Shown here piece by piece: positions 10,778 through 20,800 of a DNA stretch of 64,000 bases. Position numbers and translations under genes: made by a program. Position 1 is the first letter of the stretch, and each line of letters opens with the position of its first letter. This DNA is from Undibacterium paludis (GTDB lineage: Bacteria; Pseudomonadota; Gammaproteobacteria; Burkholderiales; Burkholderiaceae_D): positions 186,001 through 250,000 of the forward strand of contig NZ_JAKZHX010000007.1 in the NCBI RefSeq assembly GCF_022568815.1, in the 5' to 3' direction. The notes under the pieces are model-generated. The model was not told the origin of the DNA and did not search any database. It worked only from the letters and a program-made list of their open reading frames with translations.

Positions 10778-11518
10778 TCAAGCCGGATCGGCGACGCCAA
10801 GCTCACGCATCACAGCTGCCCGGGCGACCTGCGCCACTTCGCGCCTGTGCGCGCCTTCTGTCGGGATGGCTGGAAGACGTATCAACTCTGCCGTCATGCG
10901 TGGCGCACGCAAGATGGCTCCCATGCTTTCCACAAAAGTCATATCGCCGATAAAATCGGCTGCCGGGTGAAACTTGCCTTGTGCATCCACATAGCGCAAG
11001 ACAAAGGTTTGCACCGGTACCTTGGCTTCTATCGCAGCTTCAAACAGGTTGGCATGGAATGACAGCACATTACCTTGTGCTGCCGTTGTCCCTTCCGGGA
11101 AGAAGGCGACACGCTTGCCGTCCTGTATCTGGTGAACCAGACCTTCGTAAATACGCCTGACTTCGCGCTGCTTGCCACGCGCCAGAAAAATGGTGCCTGC
11201 CTTTTCGCAGAGCCAGCCTAATAATGGCCAGCTGCGAATATCGGATTTGGCAACAAAGTGGCAGGGGTGCAGCGTATTGATGACAAAAATATCAAGCCAG
11301 GAAATATGGTTGGAAATGACCATGGCGTGTTCAGCGACTGCACCGCCACTATGATCCTTGAAAGCGACATCGACCGTGCATATGGCCAGCAATTTTTTTG
11401 ACCAGCGGCGTATCAGATACTCGCGCCTGGCATACGAAGAAAACGGGAAAACCAGTCCGCAGGTCAGCAAACCTGCCATAAGATGAAGGAATACCCGAAA
11501 AAAATGCCACACTATCAT
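10778..11518 (-). CDS. 1-acyl-sn-glycerol-3-phosphate acyltransferase (PlsC family)
   Basis: Transfers an acyl chain to lysophosphatidate or a related lysolipid at the inner membrane. The frame is open to a TTG at 11632 and has an ATG at 11599, but both lie in or before a terminator hairpin (11568-11600). The ATG at 11518 has a GGTGAG ribosome binding site 7 bp upstream and gives 246 residues, the usual PlsC size, starting MIVWHFFRVFLHLMAG. Motif I is NHISWLD (Asn70, His71, Asp76), motif II FLARGKQREV (about 111-120), motif III FPEGT (140-144). One hydrophobic N-terminal helix anchors it. It is downstream of the pyr operon but separated from it by the terminator. Confidence 0.92.
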   Translation of the reverse strand: MIVWHFFRVFLHLMAGLLTCGLVFPFSSYARREYLIRRWSKKLLAICTVDVAFKDHSGGAVAEHAMVISNHISWLDIFVINTLHPCHFVAKSDIRSWPLLGWLCEKAGTIFLARGKQREVRRIYEGLVHQIQDGKRVAFFPEGTTAAQGNVLSFHANLFEAAIEAKVPVQTFVLRYVDAQGKFHPAADFIGDMTFVESMGAILRAPRMTAELIRLPAIPTEGAHRREVAQVARAAVMRELGVADPA

Positions 11519-11567
11519 GCCCAACTCACCAATACCCGCAACGGGTAAGAACAAAATTTTAAAATCG

Positions 11568-11600
11568 TAATAAAACAAACGGGAGTACGGAAAAACCATA
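11568..11600 (-). terminator. rho-independent terminator of the pyr operon
   Basis: On the minus strand a 10-bp stem (GGGAGTATGG with CCGTACTCCC, one T-G wobble, TTTTT loop) is followed by GTTTGTTTTATT. It lies between the pyrC' stop (11680) and the acyltransferase start (11518). It argues that the acyltransferase is a separate unit and that its upstream in-frame start codons at 11599 and 11632 are not used. Confidence 0.8.
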
Positions 11601-11679
11601 CTCCCAGCAAGCCGTTTTACCACCCCAATCAAGTAATTTTTATCACTGCCTGGAATACATGGCGATCACGCTTCAAGGC

Positions 11680-12966
11680 TCAATGCAATACATCAAAAGC
11701 CACATGTCCGGCGACGATGGTGGCCTTGACTACACCCGGCAATTCATAACCAAGGAAAGGTGTATGCTTGCCCTGGCTGGCCAAGGCCCTGGCTTCCACC
11801 TTCCAGCGTGTGGCCGGATCGAAGATGCAGATATCGGCAGCCTGACCGACGGCGATTTGCCCGGCTGACAAACCTGCAACCCGGGCAGCCTGCTGACTGA
11901 TCTTGGAGAGCGCCTGAATCAGGCTGACTTCACCCCGGCTGTCTTCTGCCCATTTCAGAGCCAGTGACAACAGCAATTCCAGACCGGTTGCCCCCGGCGA
12001 TGCTTCTGCAAAAGGCAGCAGTTTTTCATCATCATCAACTGGTGTATGGTCAGAACAGATGGCGTCTATGGTGCCGTCTTTTAAAGCTGCGGAAATTGCG
12101 TCACGGTCGCGCTGACTGCGCAGTGGCGGGGTCAGGCGGGCATTGGAATCAAAGAAGCCTATGTCAGCATCTGTCAGGTGCACATGGTGGGCGCCGACAT
12201 CACACGTCAAAGGCAGTCCTTCCGCTTTAGCCTTGCGTACCAGGTCCAGACCGGCAGCAGATGAAATACGGCACAGATGTACCCTGGCGCCAGTGGCGCG
12301 CATCAATTCGAACAAGGTATGCAGGGCAATGGTCTCTGCCATGACCGGTACACCGGACAAACCCAGGCGTGAAGCCAAAGGGCCGCTATGGGCGACGCCG
12401 CCCTTGCCTATATAGGCGTCTTGCGGCCGCAACCAGACGGTGAAGCCAAAGGTGCTGGCGTATTCCAGTGCTCTTTGCAGGGTGCTGGTATTGACAATGG
12501 TTTCTTCGGCCTGAGAAAAACCTATGCAACCGGCACCGGTCAGCTCTACCATTTCGGTCAGCGATTCACCTTTCAAACCGACAGTCAATGCACCCAGCGG
12601 ATAAACATGGGCCTTGTTTTGCATGCGTGCTCTTTGCTTGAGCATTTCGACCAGACCAGATTCGTCAAGCACAGGGTCGGTATCTGGCGGACAGACCAGG
12701 CTGGTGACGCCACCGCGCATGGCAGCCTGCAATTCTGACTCCAGCGTGGCTTTGTATTCAAAACCAGGTTCACGCAGGCGGGCGCTCAAATCCACCAGAC
12801 CGGGCGCGACGACCAGTCCGCTGGCATCAATGACTTTGTTTGCATGAAAATCTGCCGGTGTCTGGCCGATAGCCACGACCTTGCCGGCCGCAATAAACAC
12901 ATCCTGCACTGCATCTGTAGAACTTGCCGGATCAATCACCCGGCCATTTTTGATATGTATCTTCAT
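11680..12966 (-). CDS. pyrC: dihydroorotase homologue, probably non-catalytic subunit (PyrC')
   Basis: Amidohydrolase-fold protein partnered with aspartate carbamoyltransferase. Start at 12966 (MKIHIKNG) has an AGGA ribosome binding site; 428 residues. The overall dihydroorotase architecture is intact (APGLVDL…LREPG, SDHTPVDDDEK, ATGLELLLSLAL), but the N-terminal metal motif HxH is replaced: residues 59-68 read DLSARLREPG, so Ser61 and Arg63 stand where zinc-binding histidines belong. In Pseudomonas and relatives such inactive homologues are structural subunits of a dodecameric ATCase and are encoded right after pyrB, as here (7-bp gap). I infer the same role; an active PyrC should be encoded elsewhere. 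Confidence 0.92.
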   Translation of the reverse strand: MKIHIKNGRVIDPASSTDAVQDVFIAAGKVVAIGQTPADFHANKVIDASGLVVAPGLVDLSARLREPGFEYKATLESELQAAMRGGVTSLVCPPDTDPVLDESGLVEMLKQRARMQNKAHVYPLGALTVGLKGESLTEMVELTGAGCIGFSQAEETIVNTSTLQRALEYASTFGFTVWLRPQDAYIGKGGVAHSGPLASRLGLSGVPVMAETIALHTLFELMRATGARVHLCRISSAAGLDLVRKAKAEGLPLTCDVGAHHVHLTDADIGFFDSNARLTPPLRSQRDRDAISAALKDGTIDAICSDHTPVDDDEKLLPFAEASPGATGLELLLSLALKWAEDSRGEVSLIQALSKISQQAARVAGLSAGQIAVGQAADICIFDPATRWKVEARALASQGKHTPFLGYELPGVVKATIVAGHVAFDVLH

Positions 12967-12973
12967 CTTTTCC

Positions 12974-13945
12974 TCATACCCCGCCGCTGTTACCGGCAAC
13001 GATACTCATGACGGCCATGCGCACTGCAATACCAAAAGTCACTTGTGGCAAAATCACTGCCTGCGGGCCATCGGCCACAGCAGAATCAATTTCCACACCA
13101 CGATTCATCGGCCCGGGGTGCATGACGATGGCATCTGGTTTGGCCAGAGCAAGACGTTCCGGTGTCAGACCATAGCTCTTGAAATATTCTTGTGCTGAAG
13201 GTAGCAAGGCGCCACTCATGCGTTCATTTTGCAGGCGCAGCATGATGATGACATCGACGCCTTTCAAACCCTCATCCATGTTATTGAAGACACGCACGCC
13301 CATTTGCTCAAGTCCGCCGGGCAACAGCGTGCGCGGGCCAATCACGCGTACTTCAGGCACGCCCAGAGTGGTCAGTGCATGGATGTCTGAGCGGGCCACG
13401 CGGCTGTGCAGGACATCACCGACAATGGCCACGGTCAGGTTGGTGAAATCTTTTTTATAATGCCGTATGGTGTACATGTCCAGCAAACCCTGAGTAGGGT
13501 GAGCATGACGGCCATCACCGGCATTGACTACATGCACATGATGCTGTTTGGTGTCATTAAGGTGCTTGGCGATCAGGAAGGGTGCGCCAGAAGTTGCATG
13601 GCGCACCACGAACATGTCGGCATGCATGGCCGCCAGGTTGTCTATGGTATCGAGCAGTGATTCACCCTTGCTGGTACTTGATGCAGCAATATTGAGGTTG
13701 ATGACATCGGCAGACAGCCGCTTGGATGCAATCTCAAACGTGGTACGGGTGCGGGTGGAGTTTTCAAAGAACAGGTTAAACACGCTTTTGCCACGCATCA
13801 GCGGCACTTTCTTGACTTCCCTGTCACTGATACTGACGAAGGACGAGGCGGTATCAAGGATATGATTGACGATGGACTTGGGCAAGCCATCAATCGTCAG
13901 CAAATGCTGGAGTTCGCCGTGTTTATTGAGCTGTGGATTATGCAT
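12974..13945 (-). CDS. pyrB: aspartate carbamoyltransferase catalytic subunit
   Basis: Makes carbamoyl-aspartate in pyrimidine synthesis. The open frame extends far into pyrR, but homology begins at the ATG at 13945 ([13 protein letters not shown]), giving 323 residues, the normal size. This ATG overlaps the pyrR stop (ATGCATAA), suggesting translational coupling. Carbamoyl-phosphate loop [13 protein letters not shown], and the late motif [12 protein letters not shown], are conserved. No pyrI regulatory subunit is present, consistent with the PyrB-PyrC' class of enzyme. Confidence 0.96.
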   Translation of the reverse strand: MHNPQLNKHGELQHLLTIDGLPKSIVNHILDTASSFVSISDREVKKVPLMRGKSVFNLFFENSTRTRTTFEIASKRLSADVINLNIAASSTSKGESLLDTIDNLAAMHADMFVVRHATSGAPFLIAKHLNDTKQHHVHVVNAGDGRHAHPTQGLLDMYTIRHYKKDFTNLTVAIVGDVLHSRVARSDIHALTTLGVPEVRVIGPRTLLPGGLEQMGVRVFNNMDEGLKGVDVIIMLRLQNERMSGALLPSAQEYFKSYGLTPERLALAKPDAIVMHPGPMNRGVEIDSAVADGPQAVILPQVTFGIAVRMAVMSIVAGNSGGV

Positions 13946-14447
13946 GGTCAATGGAAATGCTGAAGGTACCGTCATCTGCACGCTGCAGATTGACAGAGAC
14001 GGCGGGTTCAAATGAAGCAGTGTGGGCAGCAAAATCGGCAGCGACCGGCAGTTCACGGCCACCCCGATCAACCAGGGTGGCCAGCATGATGCGGGCTGGG
14101 CGGCCGTAATCAAATAACTCATTGATGGCGGCGCGCGTAGTACGACCGGTGTATAACACATCGTCTACCAGGATGATATGTGCGCCATCGACATCAAACG
14201 GGATGTGGGTAGGTTTTACCTCGGCATGCAAACCCTTGGCGGCATAATCATCACGATAAAAAGACACGTCGATCAAGCCGGCTTTATTGGGCAGACCGAG
14301 GTCGTTCACCAGTCGTTCGGCGATCCAGGCGCCGCCTGAATAAATACCGACGATAGCCAGTTTGGCTTGTGCCACGGCATGTGGCCTGATCTGTTCGAGC
14401 AGCTGCTGGTATAGCGTCTCGGCATGAAGCGATGTGCTGGTTGTCAT
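13938..14447 (-). CDS. pyrR: PyrR bifunctional regulator / uracil phosphoribosyltransferase
   Basis: Member of the phosphoribosyltransferase family. 169 residues. The PRPP loop [14 protein letters not shown] (about residues 91-104) is clear, and VDRGGRELP and the C-terminal dimer region match PyrR. It overlaps ruvX by 4 bp at its start and pyrB by 8 bp at its end, so it is inside a tightly packed operon. In Gram-positives PyrR is an RNA-binding attenuator; in proteobacteria its regulatory mechanism is less clear and I see no obvious antiterminator/terminator pair here. Confidence 0.94.
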   Translation of the reverse strand: MTTSTSLHAETLYQQLLEQIRPHAVAQAKLAIVGIYSGGAWIAERLVNDLGLPNKAGLIDVSFYRDDYAAKGLHAEVKPTHIPFDVDGAHIILVDDVLYTGRTTRAAINELFDYGRPARIMLATLVDRGGRELPVAADFAAHTASFEPAVSVNLQRADDGTFSISIDHA

Positions 14448-14839
14448 GGTGTTTCATCAAAGTATTGTTGCAGAATCAGGGCTGCAGAATCGTCATCGAT
14501 ATATTCACCACGTTGTGCAGTCAGCACGGCGGATGAATAACGCTCATCGACGAGCGTGGCAGGGATGTTGTAGCGACCATGGATCTGGTTGGCAAACCGT
14601 TTACAACGCTGCGTCATTTCATGGGCAGCGCCATCAGGATGTGTGGGCAGGCCAACGACAAACAACACTGGCTGCCACGCCTGGATCAGTTTGCTGATTT
14701 CAGCAAATTTGCCGTCATTGGTGGGGGCATGGATAATACTGAGGGCCTTCGCCTGTCGCAGGAAGGTATTTCCAACGGCGACACCTATGCGTTTCAAACC
14801 AAAATCAAATGCGAGTACTGTACCTTCGCTTGCAGCCAT
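14444..14839 (-). CDS. ruvX: Holliday junction resolvase-like / pre-16S rRNA nuclease YqgF
   Basis: RNase H-fold nuclease; in E. coli required for 16S rRNA 5' maturation. 131 residues. N-terminal acidic site FDFGLKRIGVAVG (about residues 11-23), the central VGLPTHPDGAAHEM, and C-terminal VDERYSSA with the conserved Asp and Glu. Its start overlaps the yqgE stop by one base (TGATG) and its end overlaps pyrR, so it is co-translated with both. yqgE-yqgF adjacency is common across proteobacteria. Confidence 0.95.
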   Translation of the reverse strand: MAASEGTVLAFDFGLKRIGVAVGNTFLRQAKALSIIHAPTNDGKFAEISKLIQAWQPVLFVVGLPTHPDGAAHEMTQRCKRFANQIHGRYNIPATLVDERYSSAVLTAQRGEYIDDDSAALILQQYFDETP

Positions 14840-15519
14840 CAGGCATGCCCCGCTTCAGCTGCCAGCATCAGCGGGTCTATGCCCAGCGATTTGATGGCGG
14901 CGGCAAAGCGCTCTTCCAGCGGCAGATCAAACAGTATCCGCGCATCGGCGGCCACAGTCAGCCAGCCATTGGCAAGAATCTCTTGCTCCAGTTGACCGGC
15001 GCCCCAGCCAGCATAGCCGACGCTGATCAGGACTTGTTCAGGACCATCGCCGGCAGCAACCGCTTCGAGCACATCGCGTGAAGTGGTGAAAGCGATATCA
15101 TCCGTGACCTTGAGGGAAGATGAATAAGCACCCACCGGGGTATGCAGGACAAACCCGCGGTCATCCTGTACCGGGCCGCCGAACATGACCGGACGCTTGC
15201 CTATTGGGTGTGAGTCAGGAATGATTTCCAGCTTCAAATCTATGCGATCGAACAGGCCGGCTACCGTCAGCTCTATGGGCCGGTTGATGACCATGCCCAT
15301 GGCGCCACGCGGGCTGTGTTCACAAAGATAAATAACGGTCCCGCCAAAAATCGGGTCCAGCATGGACGGCATTGCAATCAGGAAATGATTTGTCAGATTT
15401 AATTCCAAATTGCTATTTTCTTCGGTTTTCACCTGGAATTGATGTCTGGAAGTCATGGGGGCTGACTGCGTTGCTTCGTCGTGCAGATTAGTGTGTAATG
15501 ATTTTGTTTGCTTCGCCAT
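14839..15519 (-). CDS. YqgE/AlgH family protein (UPF0301)
   Basis: Conserved protein of unknown biochemical function, named after an alginate regulator in Pseudomonas. 226 residues from the ATG at 15519, which lacks a clear ribosome binding site; a start at 15456 (MTSRHQFQ) is possible and would give the more typical length of about 205. The core has the family segments LTNHFLIAMPSM, FGGTVIYLCEHSPRGAMGMVINRP and VSVGYAGWGAGQLEQEI-like text (ISVGYAGWGAGQ). It is the first gene of the yqgE-ruvX-pyrR-pyrB-pyrC' operon. Confidence 0.92.
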   Translation of the reverse strand: MAKQTKSLHTNLHDEATQSAPMTSRHQFQVKTEENSNLELNLTNHFLIAMPSMLDPIFGGTVIYLCEHSPRGAMGMVINRPIELTVAGLFDRIDLKLEIIPDSHPIGKRPVMFGGPVQDDRGFVLHTPVGAYSSSLKVTDDIAFTTSRDVLEAVAAGDGPEQVLISVGYAGWGAGQLEQEILANGWLTVAADARILFDLPLEERFAAAIKSLGIDPLMLAAEAGHA

Positions 15520-15603
15520 GGCGTCATTTTAGCATTTTTAGCGTGCTTTTTCGATGTGTGCTAAGGTGCCACACTGCGTTTTGACCACACTTTTCAGTCA
15601 CTT

Positions 15604-17094
15604 ATGCAAGAAAATAAAGCTCCTTTTCAACGTTCACTGGTCTGGTTTCGACGCGACCTGCGCAATTTTGACCATGCTGCCCTGCATCATGCCTTGAGGC
15701 AAAGTACGCAAGTCTTTTGCGTATTCATCTTTGATAAAACAATAGTAGACAATTTGCCGGAAAATGACAGGCGCATCGCTTTCATTCATGAAAGTATTGT
15801 TGAGTTGTCTCGTGAATTGAAGCGGATGGGCGGAGGTCTGCGAGTGTTACATGCCCATGCGGAACAGGAAATCCCCAGGCTGGCAGCAGAACTGGAAATT
15901 GATGCCCTGTTTACCAATCATGACTATGAGCCGCAGGCAAATGCCCGTGATTTGTATGTACAGAAAGAATTATTAAAACAAAATTGTGCTTTTTTCAGCT
16001 TCAAAGACCAGGTGATTTTTGAAAAATCAGAAATCTTGTCGCTGGCTGGTACACCGTTTTCAGTATTTACGCCCTATAAAAATGCCTGGCTGAAGAAATT
16101 CCATGCCGATGGCGATGATTTTTATTCCAGCACTTATCCCATAGAGAAATACGCTCACAGGCTCGCCGCTGTGAAAGAACATGCTATCCCCAGCCTGGCT
16201 GATCTGGGGTTCCAGGCCGCATCAGCACGGCGCATGCCGGTTGCTGCAGGCATGTCAGGTGGACGTGAGTTGTTCGATGACTTTGTCCACCGCATGAAGC
16301 ACTATGATCAGTCGCGTGATTTTCCTGCGGTCAAGGGCCCCTCTTACCTGTCCGTCCACCTGCGCTTTGGCACTGTATCCATCAGACATCTGGTGCGCGA
16401 GGCGATACAACAAATCCGTACAGGGACTAGTCGCGGCGCTAAAGTGTGGCTGTCTGAGCTGATCTGGCGTGACTTTTATTTCATGATTCTGCATCACCAC
16501 CCGCATGTAGCCTGCCACTCCTTCAAACCGGGTTATGATGCAATACCATGGGAAACCGGCCAAGAAGCTGACGCCCATTTCGCCGCCTGGTGCGAAGGCA
16601 GAACTGGCTACCCCCTGGTCGATGCCGCCATGCTGCAATTGAACCAAACCGGTTATATGCATAATCGCCTGCGCATGATCACTGCCTGCTTCCTGATCAA
16701 AGACCTGGGCATAGACTGGCGCCGCGGCGAAGCTTATTTCGCCGAGCACCTGAACGACTTTGACCTCTCTGCCAACAACGGTGGCTGGCAGTGGGCTTCA
16801 TCCTCTGGTTGCGACGCCCAGCCTTACTTCCGCATTTTCAATCCCATTACACAGTCAGAAAAATTTGACCCCGAAGGCAAGTTCATCAAACGTTACCTGC
16901 CGCAATTATCAACACTGGATAAGCGTAGCATCCATGCACCGTGGAAAGCTGCACCTCTGCTGCTGGAACAGGCTGGTATCAAGCTGGGCAAGGATTACCC
17001 CTTTCCACTGGTTGACCATGACGTGGCACGCAAGCAGACTTTGACGCGATATGCGGTGGTGAAGAAGATGGTTACGCATGGTGAGGAGGATTGA
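15604..17094 (+). CDS. phrB: deoxyribodipyrimidine photolyase
   Basis: Light-driven repair of cyclobutane pyrimidine dimers. 496 residues. N-terminal photolyase domain LVWFRRDLRNFDHAAL binds the antenna chromophore; the C-terminal FAD domain shows LSVHLRFGTVSIRHL, WLSELIWRDFYFMIL, and NNGGWQWASSSGCDAQPYFRIFNP, written here in conserved order. These Trp and Asn residues belong to class I CPD photolyases rather than DASH cryptochromes. It is divergent from yqgE (84 bp between) and stands alone; the region after it is a gene-free, repeat-rich gap. Confidence 0.96.
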   Translation: MQENKAPFQRSLVWFRRDLRNFDHAALHHALRQSTQVFCVFIFDKTIVDNLPENDRRIAFIHESIVELSRELKRMGGGLRVLHAHAEQEIPRLAAELEIDALFTNHDYEPQANARDLYVQKELLKQNCAFFSFKDQVIFEKSEILSLAGTPFSVFTPYKNAWLKKFHADGDDFYSSTYPIEKYAHRLAAVKEHAIPSLADLGFQAASARRMPVAAGMSGGRELFDDFVHRMKHYDQSRDFPAVKGPSYLSVHLRFGTVSIRHLVREAIQQIRTGTSRGAKVWLSELIWRDFYFMILHHHPHVACHSFKPGYDAIPWETGQEADAHFAAWCEGRTGYPLVDAAMLQLNQTGYMHNRLRMITACFLIKDLGIDWRRGEAYFAEHLNDFDLSANNGGWQWASSSGCDAQPYFRIFNPITQSEKFDPEGKFIKRYLPQLSTLDKRSIHAPWKAAPLLLEQAGIKLGKDYPFPLVDHDVARKQTLTRYAVVKKMVTHGEED

Positions 17095-17368
17095 GGTGCG
17101 AACGTTGATGATCGAACGCTGAGAGCAATGTGCTGATGTGGTTTTGACGTTGGTTTTGACTTTTGCAGTTCCCATGTGCAACCACCATTTCTGCTGTGCA
17201 GAAAATGGAAAAAGAAAGGCCGATGTTTGAGGTGTAGCAAGGGTTTCGTGGAGCATGCACCACACCTGCGTGAAGGTAATCACTTGCAAGCGATTGTGCG
17301 CCCTGCAAGGGAAGCGAGTTTTCGGACTTTCCCATTCTTTGTACCGCACAAATGGGAACCCCGCAGGG

Positions 17369-17413
17369 GATGTTGGCAGGGTTTCGCAAAGCAAGCTTTG
17401 CGCTGCCAGCATC
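17369..17413. repeat. 45-bp long imperfect hairpin
   Basis: GATGTTGGCAG and CTGCCAGCATC form the outer arms, CGCAAAGC and GCTTTGCG the inner arms, with AA as loop. The transcript would fold to an unusually long stem. There is no T-run, so it is not a standard terminator; it is probably part of an interspersed repeat. Confidence 0.7.
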
Positions 17414-17465
17414 TAAGCCGCTTGCAAGCAGCACAGTGGAGTGCTATGCCTGGGTCCCCTTTTTG

Positions 17466-17495
17466 ACTTACCTTTTTGGCGAAGCAAAAAGGTAA
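17466..17495. repeat. perfect 11-bp inverted repeat
   Basis: CTTACCTTTTT, an 8-base loop GGCGAAGC, then AAAAAGGTAAG, followed by TAGCCGCCGG. Short hairpins of this layout with a trailing GCCGCCGG recur between genes in several beta- and gammaproteobacteria; I recognise the style, not a named family. Confidence 0.65.
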
Positions 17496-17745
17496 GTAGC
17501 CGCCGGTCTACCACCGGTCTGCAATCATAATCCAACGAAGGCAAGCATTGAAAATGTGTCTCATTGAATCACTATACGGCATGCTGCAAACGCCACTAGA
17601 TTCTTGTCTACGCAGGAATGACGGCACTTAGTTTACGGTGATTCGTCTGCATGGCATCTATTGAGGCGTTCTAAGACAAATTGCCAATAGCTAATAACAA
17701 GTCAAATACAGAAATACAAGTAGCAGTAAAAATATGCGCACAAAA

Positions 17746-17779
17746 ACAAAAAAAGCAGAGATCACTCTCTGCTTTTTTG
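17746..17779 (-). terminator. rho-independent terminator after chpA
   Basis: GCAGAGA, loop TCAC, TCTCTGC, flanked by A-runs on the left and T-runs on the right, so it can act in both directions. It lies 24 bp beyond the chpA stop codon and closes the pilus chemotaxis operon. Confidence 0.88.
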
Positions 17780-17802
17780 ACTATCTGAAATCTGCAGCCT
17801 AC

Positions 17803-20800
17803 TTACACGATCACCGCCGCATCTTTACCCACAAACCCCATAATTGCCCCCAACAAATCATCTTCACGATACGGCTTACCAAAGTACTCATTAACACCGA
17901 GTTCTTTCGCATAGTTACGATGCTTGTCGGCAGTACGTGAAGTGATCATGATGATAGGGATATGGCTGGTACGTGAGTCGCTACGCACGTTGCGGGTCAG
18001 ATCGAAACCATCCATACGCGGCATTTCAATATCGACCAGCATCACGTCAGGCGTTACCGACTGCAATTGTTCCAGCGCATCAATACCGTCTTTTGCCAGG
18101 ATGACCTGATAACCTTCACGTGTCAGCAAGCGTTGGGTAACGCGTCGTACTGTCAGGGAATCATCGACCACCATGACGGTATGCTGCGTACGCAGGCCCT
18201 GTACGGGTTCAGACTTGGTTTCTGCGACTTCTGTTGCCGTATGCAGGTTGGCCACAGCGCCCATATCAGGTACGGCTTCAGCACCGAGGTGCTGCAGGCG
18301 TGCATGTTCATGTTCCATACGTTGCGCCAGCGGTACCGGGTTCAGGATCAGAACGATTTCACCAGAACCGAGTACTGTCGCGCCGGCGATACCTGTCATA
18401 CGTGCCAGTTGCGGGCCGATGTTTTTAACAACCACCTCGCGATTACCCAGAACGTCGTCAACGTGGATGGCGACCCTTTCCGTACCGCTCTTCATGATCA
18501 GCAAAGGTGTGTATTGCTGCGTCATCGGCGTGGCGTCATCCTGACCAAGCATGGATGAGAGGTAATACATGGCCACGCGCTGGCCCTGCCACATGACCGC
18601 ACCATCGTTATAGGCATTGGCAAGTGCGTTCGATTTCAACTGCTGCACTTGTTCAACCAGAACGGAAGGTACGGCAAAAGTGCGGCCGCCGGAACTCAGC
18701 AATACCACCTGGGTAACAGCCAGCGTCAGAGGCAGACGGATAGTGAACTCTGCACCCTTACCTTCATGGGTGACGACTTCGACACGGCCACCGAGCGATG
18801 CCGCTTCAGAGCGGACCACGTCCATACCAACGCCACGGCCTGCCAGTTCAGTGATTTCTGTTGCTGTCGAAAAACCGGGCTCGAAAATCATATTGGCTGT
18901 TTCGAGCTCACCAGGATTATCTTCGTTGGTAATCAGGCCGACAGAGACAGCTTTTTCACGTATGCGCTTGAGGTTCAGGCCCTGTCCGTCATCGCTGAAA
19001 CGGATCACGACCTCATTACCTTCCTGGCGGATTTCAATCAGCAATTCACCGGTTTCTTCTTTGCCGCTATTGCGCCTTTGTTCGCGGCTTTCTATGCCGT
19101 GCACAATCGCATTACGTAACAAATGCTCAAACGGCCCGGCCATTTTCTCCAGAACGCCCCTATCCATTTCTACCGTTGCACCACGAATATCCAGATTCAC
19201 GCGCTTGTCGATTTCTTTGGAAGTCTGGCGTGTTACACGGTACAAACGTTCAGAGATACTGGCAAAGGGAATCATGCGCACGCGCATCAGATCCTGTTGC
19301 AAATCACGTGTGAGGCGCGCCTGTACCTGCAAGTCATTCGACGCGCCATCTATGGTACGGGTCAGGTTGGTCTGCACCGTAGCGACGTCGCTGACGCTTT
19401 CGGCCATCATGCGTGTCAGTTCTTGCAAGCGGGTAAAACGGTCGAATTCCAGTGGATCAAATTCACGGTCACCCGACAGGGCCATACGAGAAGTGATCTG
19501 GGTTTCCGCCTGGATCTCAACCTCACGCAACTGATCGCGCAGGCGATTGACGTTTTCGGTCAACTCGCTCAGTGACGAGCGCAAGGTACTGACTTCATTT
19601 TCCAGACGTGAACGCGAAATGGAAACTTCACCGGCCTGGTTGACCAGACGATCAAGTATGTCGGCACGCACACGAACCAGGGTGACAGGTGCACCTGGCG
19701 CAGCCGGCGCATTTACCGGTGCAGCCACGGCTGGTGCATTCGTCCTTGTCATGACCGGTACGACCGGAGTGAGGTTAACCAGTTCGCTAATGACAACCGG
19801 AGCCTCCGTGGTCTTGGCAGCCTGTTGCTCCTGGAACTGATCCAGTTCTTGTGCAGTAGTCAGCGGTGCCTCTGCCTGTAACGGCGCCACATGTGCTTCA
19901 GGATGCAACAGACGGTCAAACATCTGCATGCTGTAGTCATGACGGGCCAGCAAGTCGTCCAGCAGAGAAGCACGTACGGCACTGCCGCCATGCATCAAGG
20001 TCTCGATCCGCGATTCCATGTCATGGATATGCTGACCCAGGCCCATGGCACCCGCCATACGTGCACTGCCTTTGATGGTGTGCATGATGCGGGCGATGGA
20101 TTGTGGTATCGCCATGTCATCCGGTTTTTCCTGCCATGAACGCAGCAACTGGCCAACCATAGGCAGCAAGTCATTACCTTCTTCGATAAAGACCGGCAAC
20201 AAGTCCATATCAAGCTCATCACGGATCTGGACATTGCCATCAGCAGCCGGGGCGACATACTCGGCGACTGCAACCTGAGCAACAGGTTCCGCTGGTGTTT
20301 GTGCCGGCGTAACTACTTCTGGCTCCGCTTCTTGCTTGCTGACTGGCTCAATGACTTGCTCTGGCTCTGGCTCCGGCGCAGGCAACTCTGCCACGGTTTC
20401 CAGCACTGGCGCATCGGCCGCCAATGCGACTGATGGCTCGACTTCGGTACTGACAACAGGCAAAGGCGCCAGCAATTCCGGTGGTGCAATGTCGTCCATT
20501 GCATCAGTCATGATCGCAGCCATTCTGTCGACCATTGTTTCAGCAGGCGGCGCAGCCTCTGGCAATGCTTCAGCCTGTATTGGTTCTGCTACGTCAAACT
20601 CAGATGTCAGTTCATCAGCAGGCAAGGCTGCGACGATTTCCGGTTCTTCTGGCAAAGCTGTTACTGCCAGTTCAGCAGGTTGAGCGAGCAATTCCAGAGC
20701 CTGATCTGCAGAGAGCGTTTCAAGCACAGGCAACTCATCATGGGCTGTCGGCAAGTCTGTCATCATAGCAGCATCAGACAAAACGACAGGATCGAGCTTT

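Larger units (their letters stand above)
17095..17745. other. repeat-rich intergenic gap without a convincing gene
   Basis: About 650 bp between phrB and the chpA terminator. Frames on either strand of up to about 165 codons exist, but none has a ribosome binding site or a recognisable product. The gap contains two strong inverted repeats (listed separately at 17369 and 17466). It also contains near 17600-17630 a stretch reading AGATTCTTGTCTACGCAGGA, which resembles an interspersed repeat known from many proteobacterial genomes. It may be a graveyard of intergenic repeat elements. Confidence 0.6.

Noticed and set aside
11519-11632. Longer N-terminus of the acyltransferase from TTG 11632 or ATG 11599
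   Set aside because: Those codons lie in or before a terminator hairpin; the ATG at 11518 has a good ribosome binding site and gives the usual protein length.
16909-17434. Minus-strand frames of 120-167 codons after phrB
   Set aside because: Partly overlap phrB, lack ribosome binding sites, and span the inverted repeats; no family recognised.
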